The position numbers and the translations under genes are program-made. Below the pieces are notes generated by a model that saw only the letters and a program-made list of their open reading frames with translations, had not been told where the DNA came from and made no database searches. A stretch of 64,000 bases of DNA. Source: Roseburia_C sp031555935. Lineage in GTDB: Bacteria; Bacillota; Clostridia; Lachnospirales; Lachnospiraceae. Numbering within the stretch: position 1 is the first letter of the stretch; each line of letters starts with the position of its first letter. The stretch lies in NCBI GenBank assembly GCA_031555935.1, contig JAVBTX010000013.1:1-64000 (forward strand), written 5' to 3'. This document shows, piece by piece, positions 19,628-28,892 of this stretch.

Positions 19628-19689
19628 AATCTAATGTATATAATATTGTAAAAAAACATAATATTTCTAAGAAAGGACGGATTAATATT

Positions 19690-20031
19690 ATGAGAAAAAT
19701 AATAGTAAATTGGGTTTTAAGCTCTGTATGTTTATACATTCTATCTTATTTGTTTCATGGTATCCATTTTGAAAGTTTCGGCTCAGCACTTATCGCAGCC
19801 TTGGTCTTAGGTCTTGTAAATGCAGTTATTAAACCAATTATCAGCCTGCTTTCCCTGCCGGTTACGATATTAACACTTGGTTTGTTTTCGCTTGTAATTA
19901 ACGCTCTTATGCTAATGCTGACTTCCAGATTTGTGAGTGGATTTGTGGTAAGCAGTTTTGGAACGGCATTTTTGGCTTCGATTGTTTTAAGTATATTAAA
20001 TATGTTATTCATTAAGGAACGCAAATCATAA
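19690..20031 (+). CDS. Phage_holin_4_2 family membrane protein
   Basis: A 113-residue protein made of about four hydrophobic segments, with the family pattern LGLVNAVIKPIISLLSLPVTILTLGLF. Despite the family name these are widespread chromosomal membrane proteins of unknown function; no phage genes are nearby. AAAGGAC precedes the ATG by about 9 bp. A terminator follows after the stop. Confidence 0.85.
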   Translation: MRKIIVNWVLSSVCLYILSYLFHGIHFESFGSALIAALVLGLVNAVIKPIISLLSLPVTILTLGLFSLVINALMLMLTSRFVSGFVVSSFGTAFLASIVLSILNMLFIKERKS

Positions 20032-20089
20032 GTTTGCATGTGTCGAAGGTGCAATACTCAAATTATTTGAAATAAAATAAAGTATAAAA

Positions 20090-20127
20090 AATACACAGCA
20101 GCTTTAATCTGCGGTGTATTTTTTTGC
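20090..20127. terminator. Bidirectional terminator between holin-like gene and hxlR-type gene
   Basis: AATACACAGCAG and CTGCGGTGTATT (20109-20120) form a stem with one mismatch, followed by a run of seven or more T on the plus strand and preceded by A's that become T's on the minus strand. It overlaps the last codons of the HxlR gene. Confidence 0.7.
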
Positions 20128-20427
20128 CCATTCATTTAGCGAATCCAAGACCGGAAGAAAGGCTTGCCCCATTTCTGTGAGTGAATACTCAACTTTTGGC
20201 GGCACGACTGGGTAAACCTCTCTATGCACCACACCATAGCTTTCAAGAAGTCGAAGGTCTTTGGTCAGATTAGCCTCAGTAACAGACGGAAGCTTTCGTC
20301 TGATTTCACTAAAGCGCAAAGTACCTTCAGATAACAGATATATGATTACCATTGTCCATTTCCCCTGGATTACTTTAGATATTCTTGCAATTGGGCAGTT
20401 ATCAGTATCAAAAACTAAATCATTCAT
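20104..20427 (-). CDS. HxlR family transcriptional regulator
   Basis: This 107-residue winged-helix protein has the family hallmarks: CPIARISKVIQGKWTMVIIYLL near residues 10-31, then LRFSEIRRKLPSVTEANLTKDLRLLE. A single cysteine lies just before the DNA-binding domain, as in redox- or quinone-sensing HxlR proteins. AGGAG precedes the ATG. It is divergent from the cysteine-rich protein and nitroreductase genes and probably controls them. Confidence 0.92.
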   Translation of the reverse strand: MNDLVFDTDNCPIARISKVIQGKWTMVIIYLLSEGTLRFSEIRRKLPSVTEANLTKDLRLLESYGVVHREVYPVVPPKVEYSLTEMGQAFLPVLDSLNEWAKKYTAD

Positions 20428-20456
20428 TTGAATTCTCCTATACTATTGTAAAAGAT

Positions 20457-20481
20457 AGTACCTATAAAATAATATCGTACT
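20457..20481. promoter_or_regulatory. Candidate HxlR operator
   Basis: AGTAC (20457-20461) and GTACT (20477-20481) form an inverted repeat with A/T-rich flanks (AAAGATAGTAC ... GTACTTTTT) in the intergenic region between the divergent hxlR-type and downstream genes. Its placement fits an HxlR-type operator, but the site is short and not proven. Confidence 0.4.
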
Positions 20482-20554
20482 TTTTAAAATAGATTATATC
20501 ATATACAATTAAAAATATAAAAGAAATTTGAAAAAAAGATGGAGAATAATAATT

Positions 20555-20809
20555 ATGAGTAATTGTGCAGAATGGATTGAGGATATGTTAGGGGCTGCAA
20601 AAGAATCACAGAACCCTGAGGCAATTCGTATGATTGAATGTTGTGGAAAGGGATGTGCAGCACGAAAAAATGCAGATATGTTATGTGAATGTACCCGTGG
20701 TCATGAAAAAGCTGTTTGGAGTAATTTCTTTGGAAAGCCTATAGAAGTGGAGCTTGTTGAGAGCTTTTTACGCGGGGGAAATGATTGTGTATTAAAGATA
20801 GTTGTTTAA
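20555..20809 (+). CDS. Small cysteine-rich protein of unknown function
   Basis: An 84-residue protein with cysteines in CCGKGCAARK and MLCECTRG; five or more are closely spaced, which suggests metal or redox function. TGGAG lies ~10 bp before the ATG at 20555; an upstream in-frame TTG (20528) has no ribosome site. It is followed 41 bp later by a nitroreductase gene, and both diverge from an HxlR regulator. I do not recognise the family with certainty. Confidence 0.65.
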   Translation: MSNCAEWIEDMLGAAKESQNPEAIRMIECCGKGCAARKNADMLCECTRGHEKAVWSNFFGKPIEVELVESFLRGGNDCVLKIVV

Positions 20810-20850
20810 GATAATTCATGCCGTCGTAAAAGAAAAGGAGACAATAAAAT

Positions 20851-21375
20851 ATGGAAACGTTAGAAGCAATTTCACTTAGAAAGTCTGTTAGGTCATATAA
20901 ACCGGAACAGATTTCAGACGAAGTATTAGATATCATTGTAAAGGCAGGCTTTAGGGCCCCTGTAGCATCGAATAAATATGATTCATTGCATATAACAATC
21001 GTACAGAGCCCTGAGATATTACAGCAAATAGCGATTGCTACTTCAGATATGGTATACAAAATGCTAAATGTAAAAAAGAATATGGATTTTGGGGCTAAAA
21101 CCCTAATCATTGTTTCCGGGGCATCTGCGATGATGCAAGGAATTGAGTATGCAAATGCTGCTTGCGTACTTGAAAACATGGTTCTTGCAGCCACAGATCA
21201 GAAAGTGGATAGTATTATTTGGGGAGGTGCGGCGGCTGTGGTTCAGCAAGAAGCCTCACTTAAGAAAGCACTTGAAATTCCTGAAGAATTTCATCCGTTA
21301 TTATGTGCTTCATTTGGGTATGCAGCAGAGTTTGAGGCACCAAAGGAACATACCATCTCTTGGAATAGGGTATAA
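20851..21375 (+). CDS. Nitroreductase family protein
   Basis: A 174-residue FMN-dependent oxidoreductase. The N-terminus RKSVRSYKPEQISDEVLDII followed by AGFRAPVASNKYDSLHI is typical of the family's FMN-binding start; GYAAEFEAPKEH marks the C-terminal region. AAAGGAG is well placed before the ATG. Likely NAD(P)H-dependent reduction of an electrophile; the substrate is not predictable. Co-regulation with the cysteine-rich protein by HxlR is inferred from layout. Confidence 0.9.
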   Translation: METLEAISLRKSVRSYKPEQISDEVLDIIVKAGFRAPVASNKYDSLHITIVQSPEILQQIAIATSDMVYKMLNVKKNMDFGAKTLIIVSGASAMMQGIEYANAACVLENMVLAATDQKVDSIIWGGAAAVVQQEASLKKALEIPEEFHPLLCASFGYAAEFEAPKEHTISWNRV

Positions 21376-21381
21376 AAGAAA

Positions 21382-22500
21382 TCATATTTCACTCAAAAAA
21401 TCCCCAATAAACCGCAGACCGGCACCAATGGCTACCACTGCGGCCGGACATTGACCCACACGGATGTAGCTGCGCTGTTCCGGAAAAGCACATTTTTGTC
21501 GTGCCATATCATTTAAATTGCGCAAATCTTCGGTGGTAAGATACGGTCCAATATGGCCGCCCAAAATCACCTCGCAGTCAATCAGCATATGAAGATTGTC
21601 GATAGCGGAGGATAGGATATCAAGATAGTTGTCCCAGCGGCGGCACTCATTTTCATTTCCGCTTAGCACACTCTGAAAAAAGCGTTCGGCATCTTCTTCG
21701 CCGAATAGGGCATTGGTAGAACAATAGGTTTCCAAACAGCCACATTTGCCGCAGTAGCAGGGCCGTCCGCCGGGCTGAAGAATCATATGCTCCAGTAAAC
21801 CGCTGCCGGTGCCCTCGCCCTTGTGTAGCTTTCCACCAATGATTACAGCGCTGCCAAGATGCTTACTGAGAGAAATATAAATCGCATCCTGAATGTTGCC
21901 GGAATACCATAATTCTGCCTTGGCTGCCGATTCCGAATCATGCAGGAGGGCACAGGGATAGTCAATAAACTGCGCAAAATCAGATACACTTACGCCGGTG
22001 CAGTTCAGAATTTTACCATAGGTTACATATTGCCCATCTGCTGATATCACGCCTTGAATGGCAATGCCAACGCCTAAGATGCGTTGATTGGCATTTTTAA
22101 TTGAGCCGGCAAATGTGTTTATTTGCTGGCCAACAGTTTCATAATAGGAAGTATTATTCTGATATAAGAGGCGAATGCGTTTTTGGGTCACCACCAGACC
22201 ATATAAATCCACACACACTAGTTGCAAATGATGTTTGGTCACTTCTGCCCCAATTGCGACGCGGCCGTCTGATATGACGCAGAGGGCATCCGGTCTGCGT
22301 CCGCCGGATGATGCAAAGGTGCCTTTTTTTTCAATTAAACCGCTGCTGTGCAATTCTTTCAGCAGCAGTGAAACGGTCGGAAGGCTTAATTCAAGTGCCC
22401 CTGCAATATCCTGTTTGCAGGTTTTTTTCTGTCTGTAAATAAAATCAAAAACATTTTTCCGATTCTGCTGCTTTAATTGTGCGGTGGTAGCCTTTTCCAT
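21382..22500 (-). CDS. ROK family transcriptional regulator (NagC/XylR type)
   Basis: The first ~75 residues form a winged HTH (KKTCKQDIAGALELSLPTVSLLLKEL). The rest is a ROK domain with the zinc-binding CYCGKCGCLETY motif. It lacks a partner sugar kinase and is most likely a sugar-responsive repressor. I place the start at 22500, where AAAGGA precedes MEKATT; an upstream in-frame ATG (22530) would add ten residues. It diverges from the serine hydrolase and alcohol dehydrogenase genes, its probable targets. Confidence 0.9.
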   Translation of the reverse strand: MEKATTAQLKQQNRKNVFDFIYRQKKTCKQDIAGALELSLPTVSLLLKELHSSGLIEKKGTFASSGGRRPDALCVISDGRVAIGAEVTKHHLQLVCVDLYGLVVTQKRIRLLYQNNTSYYETVGQQINTFAGSIKNANQRILGVGIAIQGVISADGQYVTYGKILNCTGVSVSDFAQFIDYPCALLHDSESAAKAELWYSGNIQDAIYISLSKHLGSAVIIGGKLHKGEGTGSGLLEHMILQPGGRPCYCGKCGCLETYCSTNALFGEEDAERFFQSVLSGNENECRRWDNYLDILSSAIDNLHMLIDCEVILGGHIGPYLTTEDLRNLNDMARQKCAFPEQRSYIRVGQCPAAVVAIGAGLRFIGDFLSEI

Positions 22501-22646
22501 ATGTGATTCCTTTCTAAAATTCCGAGTCAATAAAACTATGATTTATACGTATTTCGCTTGTAATGTTTGATTGTTAATGCTATCATAATAATAACATATA
22601 GAAACATGGTTTGCAAAAGTTTTTGCAGCTTTGAAAGGAGAAAATT

Positions 22647-23648
22647 ATGCAATCATTTTCACCACAATTTGATACACTGTTACAGAAATCCTGCAAAGGG
22701 AAAACGCATTTACAACTGACAATCGGTACTTATCAGAATGGGAAAACGGCATTTCATACGATGGATGCAGACGGTAACCCATTGGAAACGCATTTACTGC
22801 ATTACGATGCCGGCTCAATAACCAAAACCGTAACGGCCAGCATGCTGGCAAAACAGATAGAAGCGGGGGTACTGTCGCTTGATGCTTCGCTGGCAGATTA
22901 TATTGACGGCCTGCCGCAGCGTTATTATCCCAATTTACGCCGTCTTGCCACGCATGTGTCGGGCTACAACGGTTTGCCTCATACCACAATGGAGGCACTT
23001 AGCTTATTAATGAAAATGAACAAGCCGGATGGACTGCTCAATGTAAATCCCTATTATGATTGCGTGAATGAAACGGTTATGCGTCAGGTGTTGACGGAAC
23101 ATCCAATGCAGGACAAGGACTATCCTTATTCTTATTCAAATTTTGCTTTTGGAACGCTCGGCTACATCGTTGGCAAAACGGCTGGCAGTGATTATTGGAC
23201 GGCGGCAAATGATTTTCTACAAAACGAGTTAGGCTTGAAAAATACTTGGTTGGGACCAAAGGGGTCAATTGTCGGTTACAGCAGCAAAAACAAAGCGTGT
23301 CGCAACTGGCAATGGAAAACGAGCGATTTGATTGCGGCAGCAGGGGCGATTTCCACAAATGCCGAGGATTTGCTGCGATATGCGGTGATGCATGCTGAAA
23401 ATGAAAAATCATATTTTGCACTTACCCACCAAAAACATGGCAGCGGTGATAAGAAGTGTGACCTTGGTCTGGCCTGGCGGCGGGAGCGGAATCAGCCATA
23501 TCTATGGCATGATGGCTCTGCCGGCGCATTTAGCTGCTTTGCTGGGTTTGATGAACAACGTAAAAATGCCTGTGTAATCCTCACCAATTATGGATTCTTA
23601 AAAACACCGCCACTGGGTTTGGCGCTGCTGGATTCGATGGTGAAATAA
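22647..23648 (+). CDS. Serine hydrolase, beta-lactamase class C / DD-peptidase family
   Basis: This 333-residue protein has the penicillin-recognising enzyme motifs: SITK (S57, K60), YSN (163-165) and HDGSAG near 288 in place of the KTG box. No signal peptide is visible, so it may be a cytosolic esterase/peptidase rather than a beta-lactamase. AAAGGAG precedes the ATG. It lies 28 bp upstream of the alcohol dehydrogenase gene and both diverge from the ROK regulator. Its base composition (richer in GC than the dnd region) matches its neighbours here. Confidence 0.88.
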   Translation: MQSFSPQFDTLLQKSCKGKTHLQLTIGTYQNGKTAFHTMDADGNPLETHLLHYDAGSITKTVTASMLAKQIEAGVLSLDASLADYIDGLPQRYYPNLRRLATHVSGYNGLPHTTMEALSLLMKMNKPDGLLNVNPYYDCVNETVMRQVLTEHPMQDKDYPYSYSNFAFGTLGYIVGKTAGSDYWTAANDFLQNELGLKNTWLGPKGSIVGYSSKNKACRNWQWKTSDLIAAAGAISTNAEDLLRYAVMHAENEKSYFALTHQKHGSGDKKCDLGLAWRRERNQPYLWHDGSAGAFSCFAGFDEQRKNACVILTNYGFLKTPPLGLALLDSMVK

Positions 23649-23676
23649 AGAAGCGAAACTATGAAGGAGAGACAGT

Positions 23677-24705
23677 ATGAAGGCAGCAGTTTTTTATGGG
23701 AAATATGATGTCCGAATGGAAGAATGCCAAAAACCGCAGGCGCAGGCTGGGCAATTACTGGTGCAGGTACACGCTTGCGGCGTGTGCGGCACCGATGTGC
23801 ATATTTTTGATGGCGACAAGGGCGCGGCGGCTACAACGCCGCCCACGATTCTTGGACATGAGTTTGCGGGCGTTGTAGCAGAAGTTGGTACCGGTGTAAC
23901 CGATTTTAAAGTAGGCGACCGTATCACGGTGGACCCAAATGTATTGTGTGGTAATTGCAATTATTGCCGGAATGGAGTGGGTCATTTCTGTGAAAATATG
24001 GTTGGAATCGGCACAACCACAGACGGCGGATTTGCCGAATATGTTGCCGTACCTGCTTCGCAGGCATATCGGATGGCCGATACGACAAGCTTTGCCCAGG
24101 GGGCAATGGCCGAACCGGTGGCGTGCTGTCTGCATGGAATCGATTTGTGCGAAATGAAAGCAGGGATGAATGTAGCGGTCATTGGCGGTGGTATGATTGG
24201 ATTAATAATGCTCCAGTTAGCGAAGCTGTCAGGAGCAGCAACACTCGTGCTGCTTGAACCGGTAGCTGAGAAACGCGATGTCGCGAAACAACTGGGGGCT
24301 GATCTGGTAATCGACCCAATCACGCAGGAGCCGCTCCTGGTGCTGCAAGAAAACGGCATCCAGCAGCTCGATGTGGTGATTGAGTGTGTCGGTCGCAGGG
24401 AAACAATGCAGCAGTCAATAGCCATTGCTGGCAAGGCATCCACGGTGATGTTCTTCGGACTGACGGCACCGGATGATGAAATTTCAATTAGACCGTTTGA
24501 GCTTTTTCAAAAAGAAATTACGTTAAAAGCATCATTCATTAATCCTTATACGATGTTGCGTGCCGTTTCACTGATTGACAGCGGTAAAATTGATGTAACT
24601 ACGATGGTAAATCCGCTGATTCCGCTGTCACAGCTTAGCGAAGTGCTGGCTAGTGCACAAATGCGACAAACCGGGAAATTTATTGTTAATCCAAGAAAGG
24701 AATGA
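23677..24705 (+). CDS. Zinc-dependent alcohol/polyol dehydrogenase (MDR family)
   Basis: A 342-residue medium-chain dehydrogenase. Catalytic zinc ligands are C37, H61 and E62 (GHEFAG). Structural zinc cysteines are C91, C94, C97 and C105. The NAD(P)-binding glycine loop VIGGGMIGL follows near residue 168. The set resembles sorbitol or threonine dehydrogenases; the exact polyol is unknown. AAGGAGA precedes the start. Linkage to a ROK regulator suggests a role in sugar or polyol catabolism. Confidence 0.92.
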   Translation: MKAAVFYGKYDVRMEECQKPQAQAGQLLVQVHACGVCGTDVHIFDGDKGAAATTPPTILGHEFAGVVAEVGTGVTDFKVGDRITVDPNVLCGNCNYCRNGVGHFCENMVGIGTTTDGGFAEYVAVPASQAYRMADTTSFAQGAMAEPVACCLHGIDLCEMKAGMNVAVIGGGMIGLIMLQLAKLSGAATLVLLEPVAEKRDVAKQLGADLVIDPITQEPLLVLQENGIQQLDVVIECVGRRETMQQSIAIAGKASTVMFFGLTAPDDEISIRPFELFQKEITLKASFINPYTMLRAVSLIDSGKIDVTTMVNPLIPLSQLSEVLASAQMRQTGKFIVNPRKE

Positions 24706-24727
24706 GGTGGTACGATTCGTTTACTTC

Positions 24728-25294
24728 CTATAGTTTGTTTTTCAATTCTCCCCAGTTTCCGAGGGCATGACCATCCCAAGAAAAATATGTTGCTCCGACG
24801 GTACGTGCTGGTCGAAGCATGTTAAGCTTTTCCTCGTTTGATACAGAATCATCACATAATGCCTCATCAGCCAGTAAATTGTGGATTTTACACAGATAGA
24901 TATCAACGCCATTATGTTGAAAGGTCTTATCTACTTTCAACTCAAACGTCCAAGGACATTTTTTTAACACCGGCACATTTAAAGACTCCCCTTTTTCAAT
25001 GTCAAATGGGATATTCATTTTATCAGTGTTGTAACCGGAAGTGGTGCCAAAATAGTCTGCTAAAGGTAACAGCTCCTCAGTAACCATGCCCATTGAAAAA
25101 ACTCCGTCACGGCGGATGTTGTCGCGCGTTTTTTTATCTTCACAGATTGCGGCCATTACGCCAAGACCTTCGTCCCCATAATAACTAACCCAACAGAACA
25201 AGCCAAAGTCAGGCTGACCATCGTCGTTATATGTGCCATACATAAATAATGTTTGAGGACAAAAGCTGTTTGAAATTGGTATCGATTTTTTCAT
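24728..25294 (-). CDS. Flavin reductase-like domain protein
   Basis: A 188-residue protein with the FMN-binding split-barrel features of flavin reductases (FCPQTLFMYGTYNDDGQPDFGLFCWVSYYGDEGL and the GTTSGYNTDKM region, quoted from both halves). It overlaps the MarR gene by 4 bp, so both are translated together. Likely an FMN-containing oxidoreductase whose expression is controlled by the MarR partner. It converges with the alcohol dehydrogenase gene with about 20 bp between stops. Confidence 0.85.
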   Translation of the reverse strand: MKKSIPISNSFCPQTLFMYGTYNDDGQPDFGLFCWVSYYGDEGLGVMAAICEDKKTRDNIRRDGVFSMGMVTEELLPLADYFGTTSGYNTDKMNIPFDIEKGESLNVPVLKKCPWTFELKVDKTFQHNGVDIYLCKIHNLLADEALCDDSVSNEEKLNMLRPARTVGATYFSWDGHALGNWGELKNKL

Positions 25295-25737
25295 AATGAA
25301 TTCTCACTTTCATTTAAATTTTTAATAATTCGTTTCAACGTATTTTCAAATGTAACAATCTCTTCTTCCGAAAAATCGGCATAATAATTATGCTTCATTT
25401 CAAGTGATACGGAATGATATGCATCCTCTAATTCGTGCGCTTTTTCGGTGAGAGAGATACGAATTTGCCGCCGGTCAGTTTTATCATAGGAACGAATAAT
25501 AAGCTCGGCGTTTTCCATTCGGTCAAGCATACTCGTTAATGTTGTTTTTGCCAGTCCTGTTTTTCGAGAAAGCTCAACAATAGGAATGCTATCTTCCTGC
25601 CACAGAATATATAAAATTCGCCCCTGGGCTCCATTAAACTCCTCAATACCGGCATTCACAAGCAACTTTTCAAATATTCTGCCGCTAATCTGTTTGATTT
25701 GTGATATTAAAAAGCCACCTTGTGTTTCGTTTTCCAT
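25291..25737 (-). CDS. MarR family transcriptional regulator
   Basis: A 148-residue winged-helix protein with the standard MarR layout: IVELSRKTGLAKTTLTSMLDRMENAELI as recognition helix region and YDKTDRRQIRISLT as the wing (given here as two motifs). GGAGGTGA precedes the ATG at 25737. It is the first gene of a two-gene operon with the flavin reductase and probably represses it. Confidence 0.93.
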   Translation of the reverse strand: MENETQGGFLISQIKQISGRIFEKLLVNAGIEEFNGAQGRILYILWQEDSIPIVELSRKTGLAKTTLTSMLDRMENAELIIRSYDKTDRRQIRISLTEKAHELEDAYHSVSLEMKHNYYADFSEEEIVTFENTLKRIIKNLNESENSL

Positions 25738-25762
25738 AGGTTCACCTCCACTCCTATATAAA

Positions 25763-25790
25763 ATTATACCATATAGTACTAATTTGTCAA
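25763..25790 (-). promoter_or_regulatory. Promoter of the marR-type operon with a possible operator
   Basis: On the minus strand TTGACA (25790-25785) and TATAAT (25768-25763) are both perfect, 16 bp apart. The spacer holds the palindrome TTAGTACTA, a likely self-regulation site for the MarR protein. Confidence 0.65.
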
Positions 25791-25890
25791 TCGCGTCTTA
25801 GGTGATAGAAAAATAAATATAATGGTAATAATAATATTCCCGTGATATAATACCAATAGTTATTTTTGGGGAAGGAGAGGTGGATTTACA

Positions 25891-26517
25891 ATGCGATGTA
25901 CTCTAATGAATAAAAACAATCCTGTTGTAGAATTAAACATTGATGATGATACTGCAGCTATCATTAAAGTTATAAAAGCCCATAATCTTGATTTCCTTCC
26001 AATCGGAATTGATAAGAAGACAGGAATACCAAATAAGAAAGAATTAAATGAATGGTGGTATGGTCGTTCTATTCCAGCAAGTCGTTCGGGAATAAGAGAG
26101 GCATTAGAAAAATTAGAAGTTGCACATACGGAACAATTGCTGATTAAGTGCTATGGATTAAGTTTATCGGACCAATATTGGATGAAACCCATTGAAAGTA
26201 TCATAACCTGGTCTGATATAAACTTTTTTGAAAATGATTTTTCTGATGATGTTGGGGATCTTTTATTTGGCCAGCCAGCAAAAGAGAATATAGATTTGAT
26301 GTCTCCATGTAACACATCAGATGGATGGCTCAAAAAGAAGTGGAAGATAATTGATGGAAAGCGTTGTTTAATTAAAGCGGGTAGTAATCCATACATGCAA
26401 GAACCTTTTAATGAAGTATTTGCTACTAAGCTGCATCAACGATTAGGCTATAAAAAATTTGTTCCATATTCACTTTTGTGGGAAGACAAAGTACCATATA
26501 GTGTGCTCAAATCATAA
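25891..26517 (+). CDS. Truncated HipA-like protein
   Basis: The 208-residue product ends with KKWKIIDGKRCLIKAGSNPYMQEPFNEVFA, which resembles the ATP-binding start of HipA-type kinase domains, then stops at PYSVLKS before any catalytic loop. Full-length relatives are around 400 residues, so only the N-terminal half is present. GGAGAGG precedes the ATG. The sequence after the stop is short and non-coding. Probably non-functional, or a domain fragment; no HipB partner is adjacent. Confidence 0.55.
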   Translation: MRCTLMNKNNPVVELNIDDDTAAIIKVIKAHNLDFLPIGIDKKTGIPNKKELNEWWYGRSIPASRSGIREALEKLEVAHTEQLLIKCYGLSLSDQYWMKPIESIITWSDINFFENDFSDDVGDLLFGQPAKENIDLMSPCNTSDGWLKKKWKIIDGKRCLIKAGSNPYMQEPFNEVFATKLHQRLGYKKFVPYSLLWEDKVPYSVLKS

Positions 26518-26560
26518 AAAATTACACGATATAAGAAAATAGTATGTGGAAAAATATACA

Positions 26561-26589
26561 TTGACATCGTACAATTGAATCAATAAACA
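26561..26589 (+). promoter_or_regulatory. Promoter before the GH128-like gene
   Basis: A perfect TTGACA (26561-26566) is followed 17 bp later by TAAACA, a weak -10 box, about 20 bp before the ATG of the secreted hydrolase. Confidence 0.4.
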
Positions 26590-26609
26590 ATTATGGGAGG
26601 AATGAGTGT

Positions 26610-28640
26610 ATGAAGAAAACAAAAATTCTATCCTTAGCGATGGCAGTGTGCATGCTGTTTAATATATTTACAGCCATGCCAATCTCTGCAGCTGAGGAGG
26701 GCACAGCGTCTGTAACCCAATGGCAAAGCAATGCAATTGTATATCCTGCTCAGGAGCAATTAATCCCTGGAGGCCCTATTTGGGTCAAATGGAATGCGGT
26801 ACAAAATGCGGTTAGGTATACCGTGTATCTGGATGACAAACCAGGCGAAACGGTTAATGCAACATCTGGTAACACAATGGAGTATGAGGTATATACTGTC
26901 GATGTAAATACGCATACCATTTGGATTGAGGCTGAGCTGGCAAATGGTCAAAAGGTTTTGACCAAGCCGCGAACATTTTATGTAAGCAAGAAAGGTATTG
27001 GTTTTTTTGACGATCTTTCAAACATGCAGAATATGAATTTAAGCTGGTATTACACTTGGAGTACAAACAAATCAAATCAAGCGGCGGTAGCGAACCTTGA
27101 TTTTACCCCGATGTTCTGGAACGGTCAATGTAATCCAAATCAAATTGCTGACTACAAAACAGTACTTGGCTGTAATGAGCCAGATCACACTGGACAAGTT
27201 AACACATCTGCAGCTACGGTTGCCCGCGATTGGTGGCCAAGCTTTGTTAATTCTGGCAAGCGCATCGGTTCACCGGCGGCGGCTTGGGAATATGGAAACG
27301 AATCCGGTCAGTGGCTGTATGACTTTATGGAACTTATTAAGCAGCCGGATGGTTCCTATCCGGTAGATTTTATAACAGTACATAACTATCCAGGCTGGCC
27401 TGGAGATACAAGCGGAGGAGATCAGATTGCCGGATTCAAGGCACAGATTGAGGAACTTTGGAACCGCTATCACAAACCAATCTGGATTACTGAGTTTGCG
27501 GTAGCAAACTGGCCAAGTAATCAGGATGATGTGCAATCGTGGGGTTACACCAAGCAGCACGTATATGACTATATGGATAAGCTCATTGACTATCTGGATA
27601 CCTGTCCTTACGTTGAGCGTTATGCATGGTTTTCGTTTGGCGATCCGGACGGTAATCCATATGGTGAGAGTGCCGGAAGTCATGCGGCTTTGACGAAACG
27701 AACAACTGGTGAGCTGACCCAGCTCGGCCAACTTTACAGAGATAAGGGCAATCCCGCGAGGCGTCCCGTTTCTGATGACGCTGTTCCAAGTTCCTATGTT
27801 AATCAGGGCACCTCTGAGAATCTGACAAACGTTGCACTTGGTAAGACGGCGACAACAAACAGACCGGGCAATGGTCCGGCCAGCTATGGTATTGATGGCG
27901 ACGCTAATTCTCGCTTTGAATCCGAGCATGGCAGAAACTATGAATTAACCTATACCGTTGATTTGGGTGCTGATTTCACAGTCAGCCAGATTAAAATTGA
28001 CTGGGAAGCAATAGCCACCACCGCCACGAAGTTCAAGCTTGAAACTGCTACAAGCGAAAACGGTCCTTGGACTACAGTCTACACCAAGAATAGCGGCGCA
28101 GCGGAACAGACCTTTGGCACAACGTTTCATGCAGTCACAGCACGTTATGTGAAGCTCACAGCGACCGAGAAGGAAGGCCCTTGGGGTTACTCTTTCATGG
28201 AATTTAAAGTTTATGGCACAGGGGGGCAGGCTGCTGCTTCGAAAAACATTGCAAAGGGCAAAACTGCGGTATCCAACAAGCCGGGCAGCAGTTCTGCCAG
28301 CTATGGTATCGATGGCGACAGGAATACTCGCTTCGAATCCGAACATGGTGGGAATTATGAACTAACCTACACAGTCGATCTAGGAAGCACATTCTCTGTT
28401 GATAAAATAGCTATTTTATGGGAAGCTACAACTACAGCAGCGACAAAGTTTAAAATTGAAACTGCTGCAAGTGAAAATGGTCCTTGGACCACAATTTACA
28501 CAAAAAGCAGTGGTGATCCGATTAAGGATTTTGAAACATCATTTGCAGCTACAAATGCTCGCTATGTAAAACTTACAGCGGATGAAAAAACTGGTTCTTG
28601 GGGCTATTCTTTCTGGGAATTTGAAGTTTATGGCAGATAA
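26610..28640 (+). CDS. Secreted GH128-like beta-1,3-glucanase with two F5/8 type C domains
   Basis: This 676-residue protein starts with a signal peptide (cleavage likely near AMPISA, residue ~28) and a short Ig/Fn3-like region (about 30-125). A glycosyl-hydrolase catalytic core follows (about 128-380), with GCNEPD (E190, likely acid/base) and WITEFAVANW (E295, likely nucleophile), as in Asl1/GH128 enzymes. Two F5/8 type C (discoidin-like) domains of ~140 residues each (about 400-540 and 545-676) share the signatures YGIDGD and FESEHG and likely bind sugar. GGGAGG precedes the ATG. There is no wall anchor, so it is probably released. Confidence 0.85.
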   Translation: MKKTKILSLAMAVCMLFNIFTAMPISAAEEGTASVTQWQSNAIVYPAQEQLIPGGPIWVKWNAVQNAVRYTVYLDDKPGETVNATSGNTMEYEVYTVDVNTHTIWIEAELANGQKVLTKPRTFYVSKKGIGFFDDLSNMQNMNLSWYYTWSTNKSNQAAVANLDFTPMFWNGQCNPNQIADYKTVLGCNEPDHTGQVNTSAATVARDWWPSFVNSGKRIGSPAAAWEYGNESGQWLYDFMELIKQPDGSYPVDFITVHNYPGWPGDTSGGDQIAGFKAQIEELWNRYHKPIWITEFAVANWPSNQDDVQSWGYTKQHVYDYMDKLIDYLDTCPYVERYAWFSFGDPDGNPYGESAGSHAALTKRTTGELTQLGQLYRDKGNPARRPVSDDAVPSSYVNQGTSENLTNVALGKTATTNRPGNGPASYGIDGDANSRFESEHGRNYELTYTVDLGADFTVSQIKIDWEAIATTATKFKLETATSENGPWTTVYTKNSGAAEQTFGTTFHAVTARYVKLTATEKEGPWGYSFMEFKVYGTGGQAAASKNIAKGKTAVSNKPGSSSASYGIDGDRNTRFESEHGGNYELTYTVDLGSTFSVDKIAILWEATTTAATKFKIETAASENGPWTTIYTKSSGDPIKDFETSFAATNARYVKLTADEKTGSWGYSFWEFEVYGR

Positions 28641-28669
28641 GCATATATAATAAAATAGGAATTAGGTTT

Positions 28670-28732
28670 AAGACCGTACATTTTCAGAGTTTTTTATAAA
28701 TTTGCTATTCTGAGAATGGGCGGTCTTTTTTT
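28670..28732 (+). terminator. Intrinsic terminator after the GH128-like gene
   Basis: AAGACCG (28670-28676) pairs with CGGTCTT (28721-28727), with an inner stem CATTTTCAGA/TCTGAGAATG, and is followed by a T-run. It ends the transcript of the glycanase gene. Confidence 0.8.
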
Positions 28733-28892
28733 GTTTTGCCGCCATGTGCGGGCTGTTGCTATCGGGTAAGATTAATTCGATTTTCACAATCTCTGAACGG
28801 TTGTCGACAGCATTCGACAACCGAAAGGAACATAAAACGATATAATATCTAAAGAGTGTTTATAAATGTTTTGATTGAGAAGGAGAAAACTT

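Noticed and set aside
19690..20031. Prophage holin
   Set aside because: The family name suggests phage, but there are no lysin, tail or integrase genes around it, and these proteins are common chromosomal membrane proteins.
22647..23648. Antibiotic-resistance beta-lactamase
   Set aside because: It has the SxxK and YxN motifs but no signal peptide, and its neighbours are a ROK repressor and polyol dehydrogenase, so a metabolic esterase/peptidase is likelier.
27270..27929. Long minus-strand ORF of 219 codons
   Set aside because: It lies wholly antisense to the catalytic and F5/8 regions of the GH128-like gene, has no ribosome site and no protein-like pattern.
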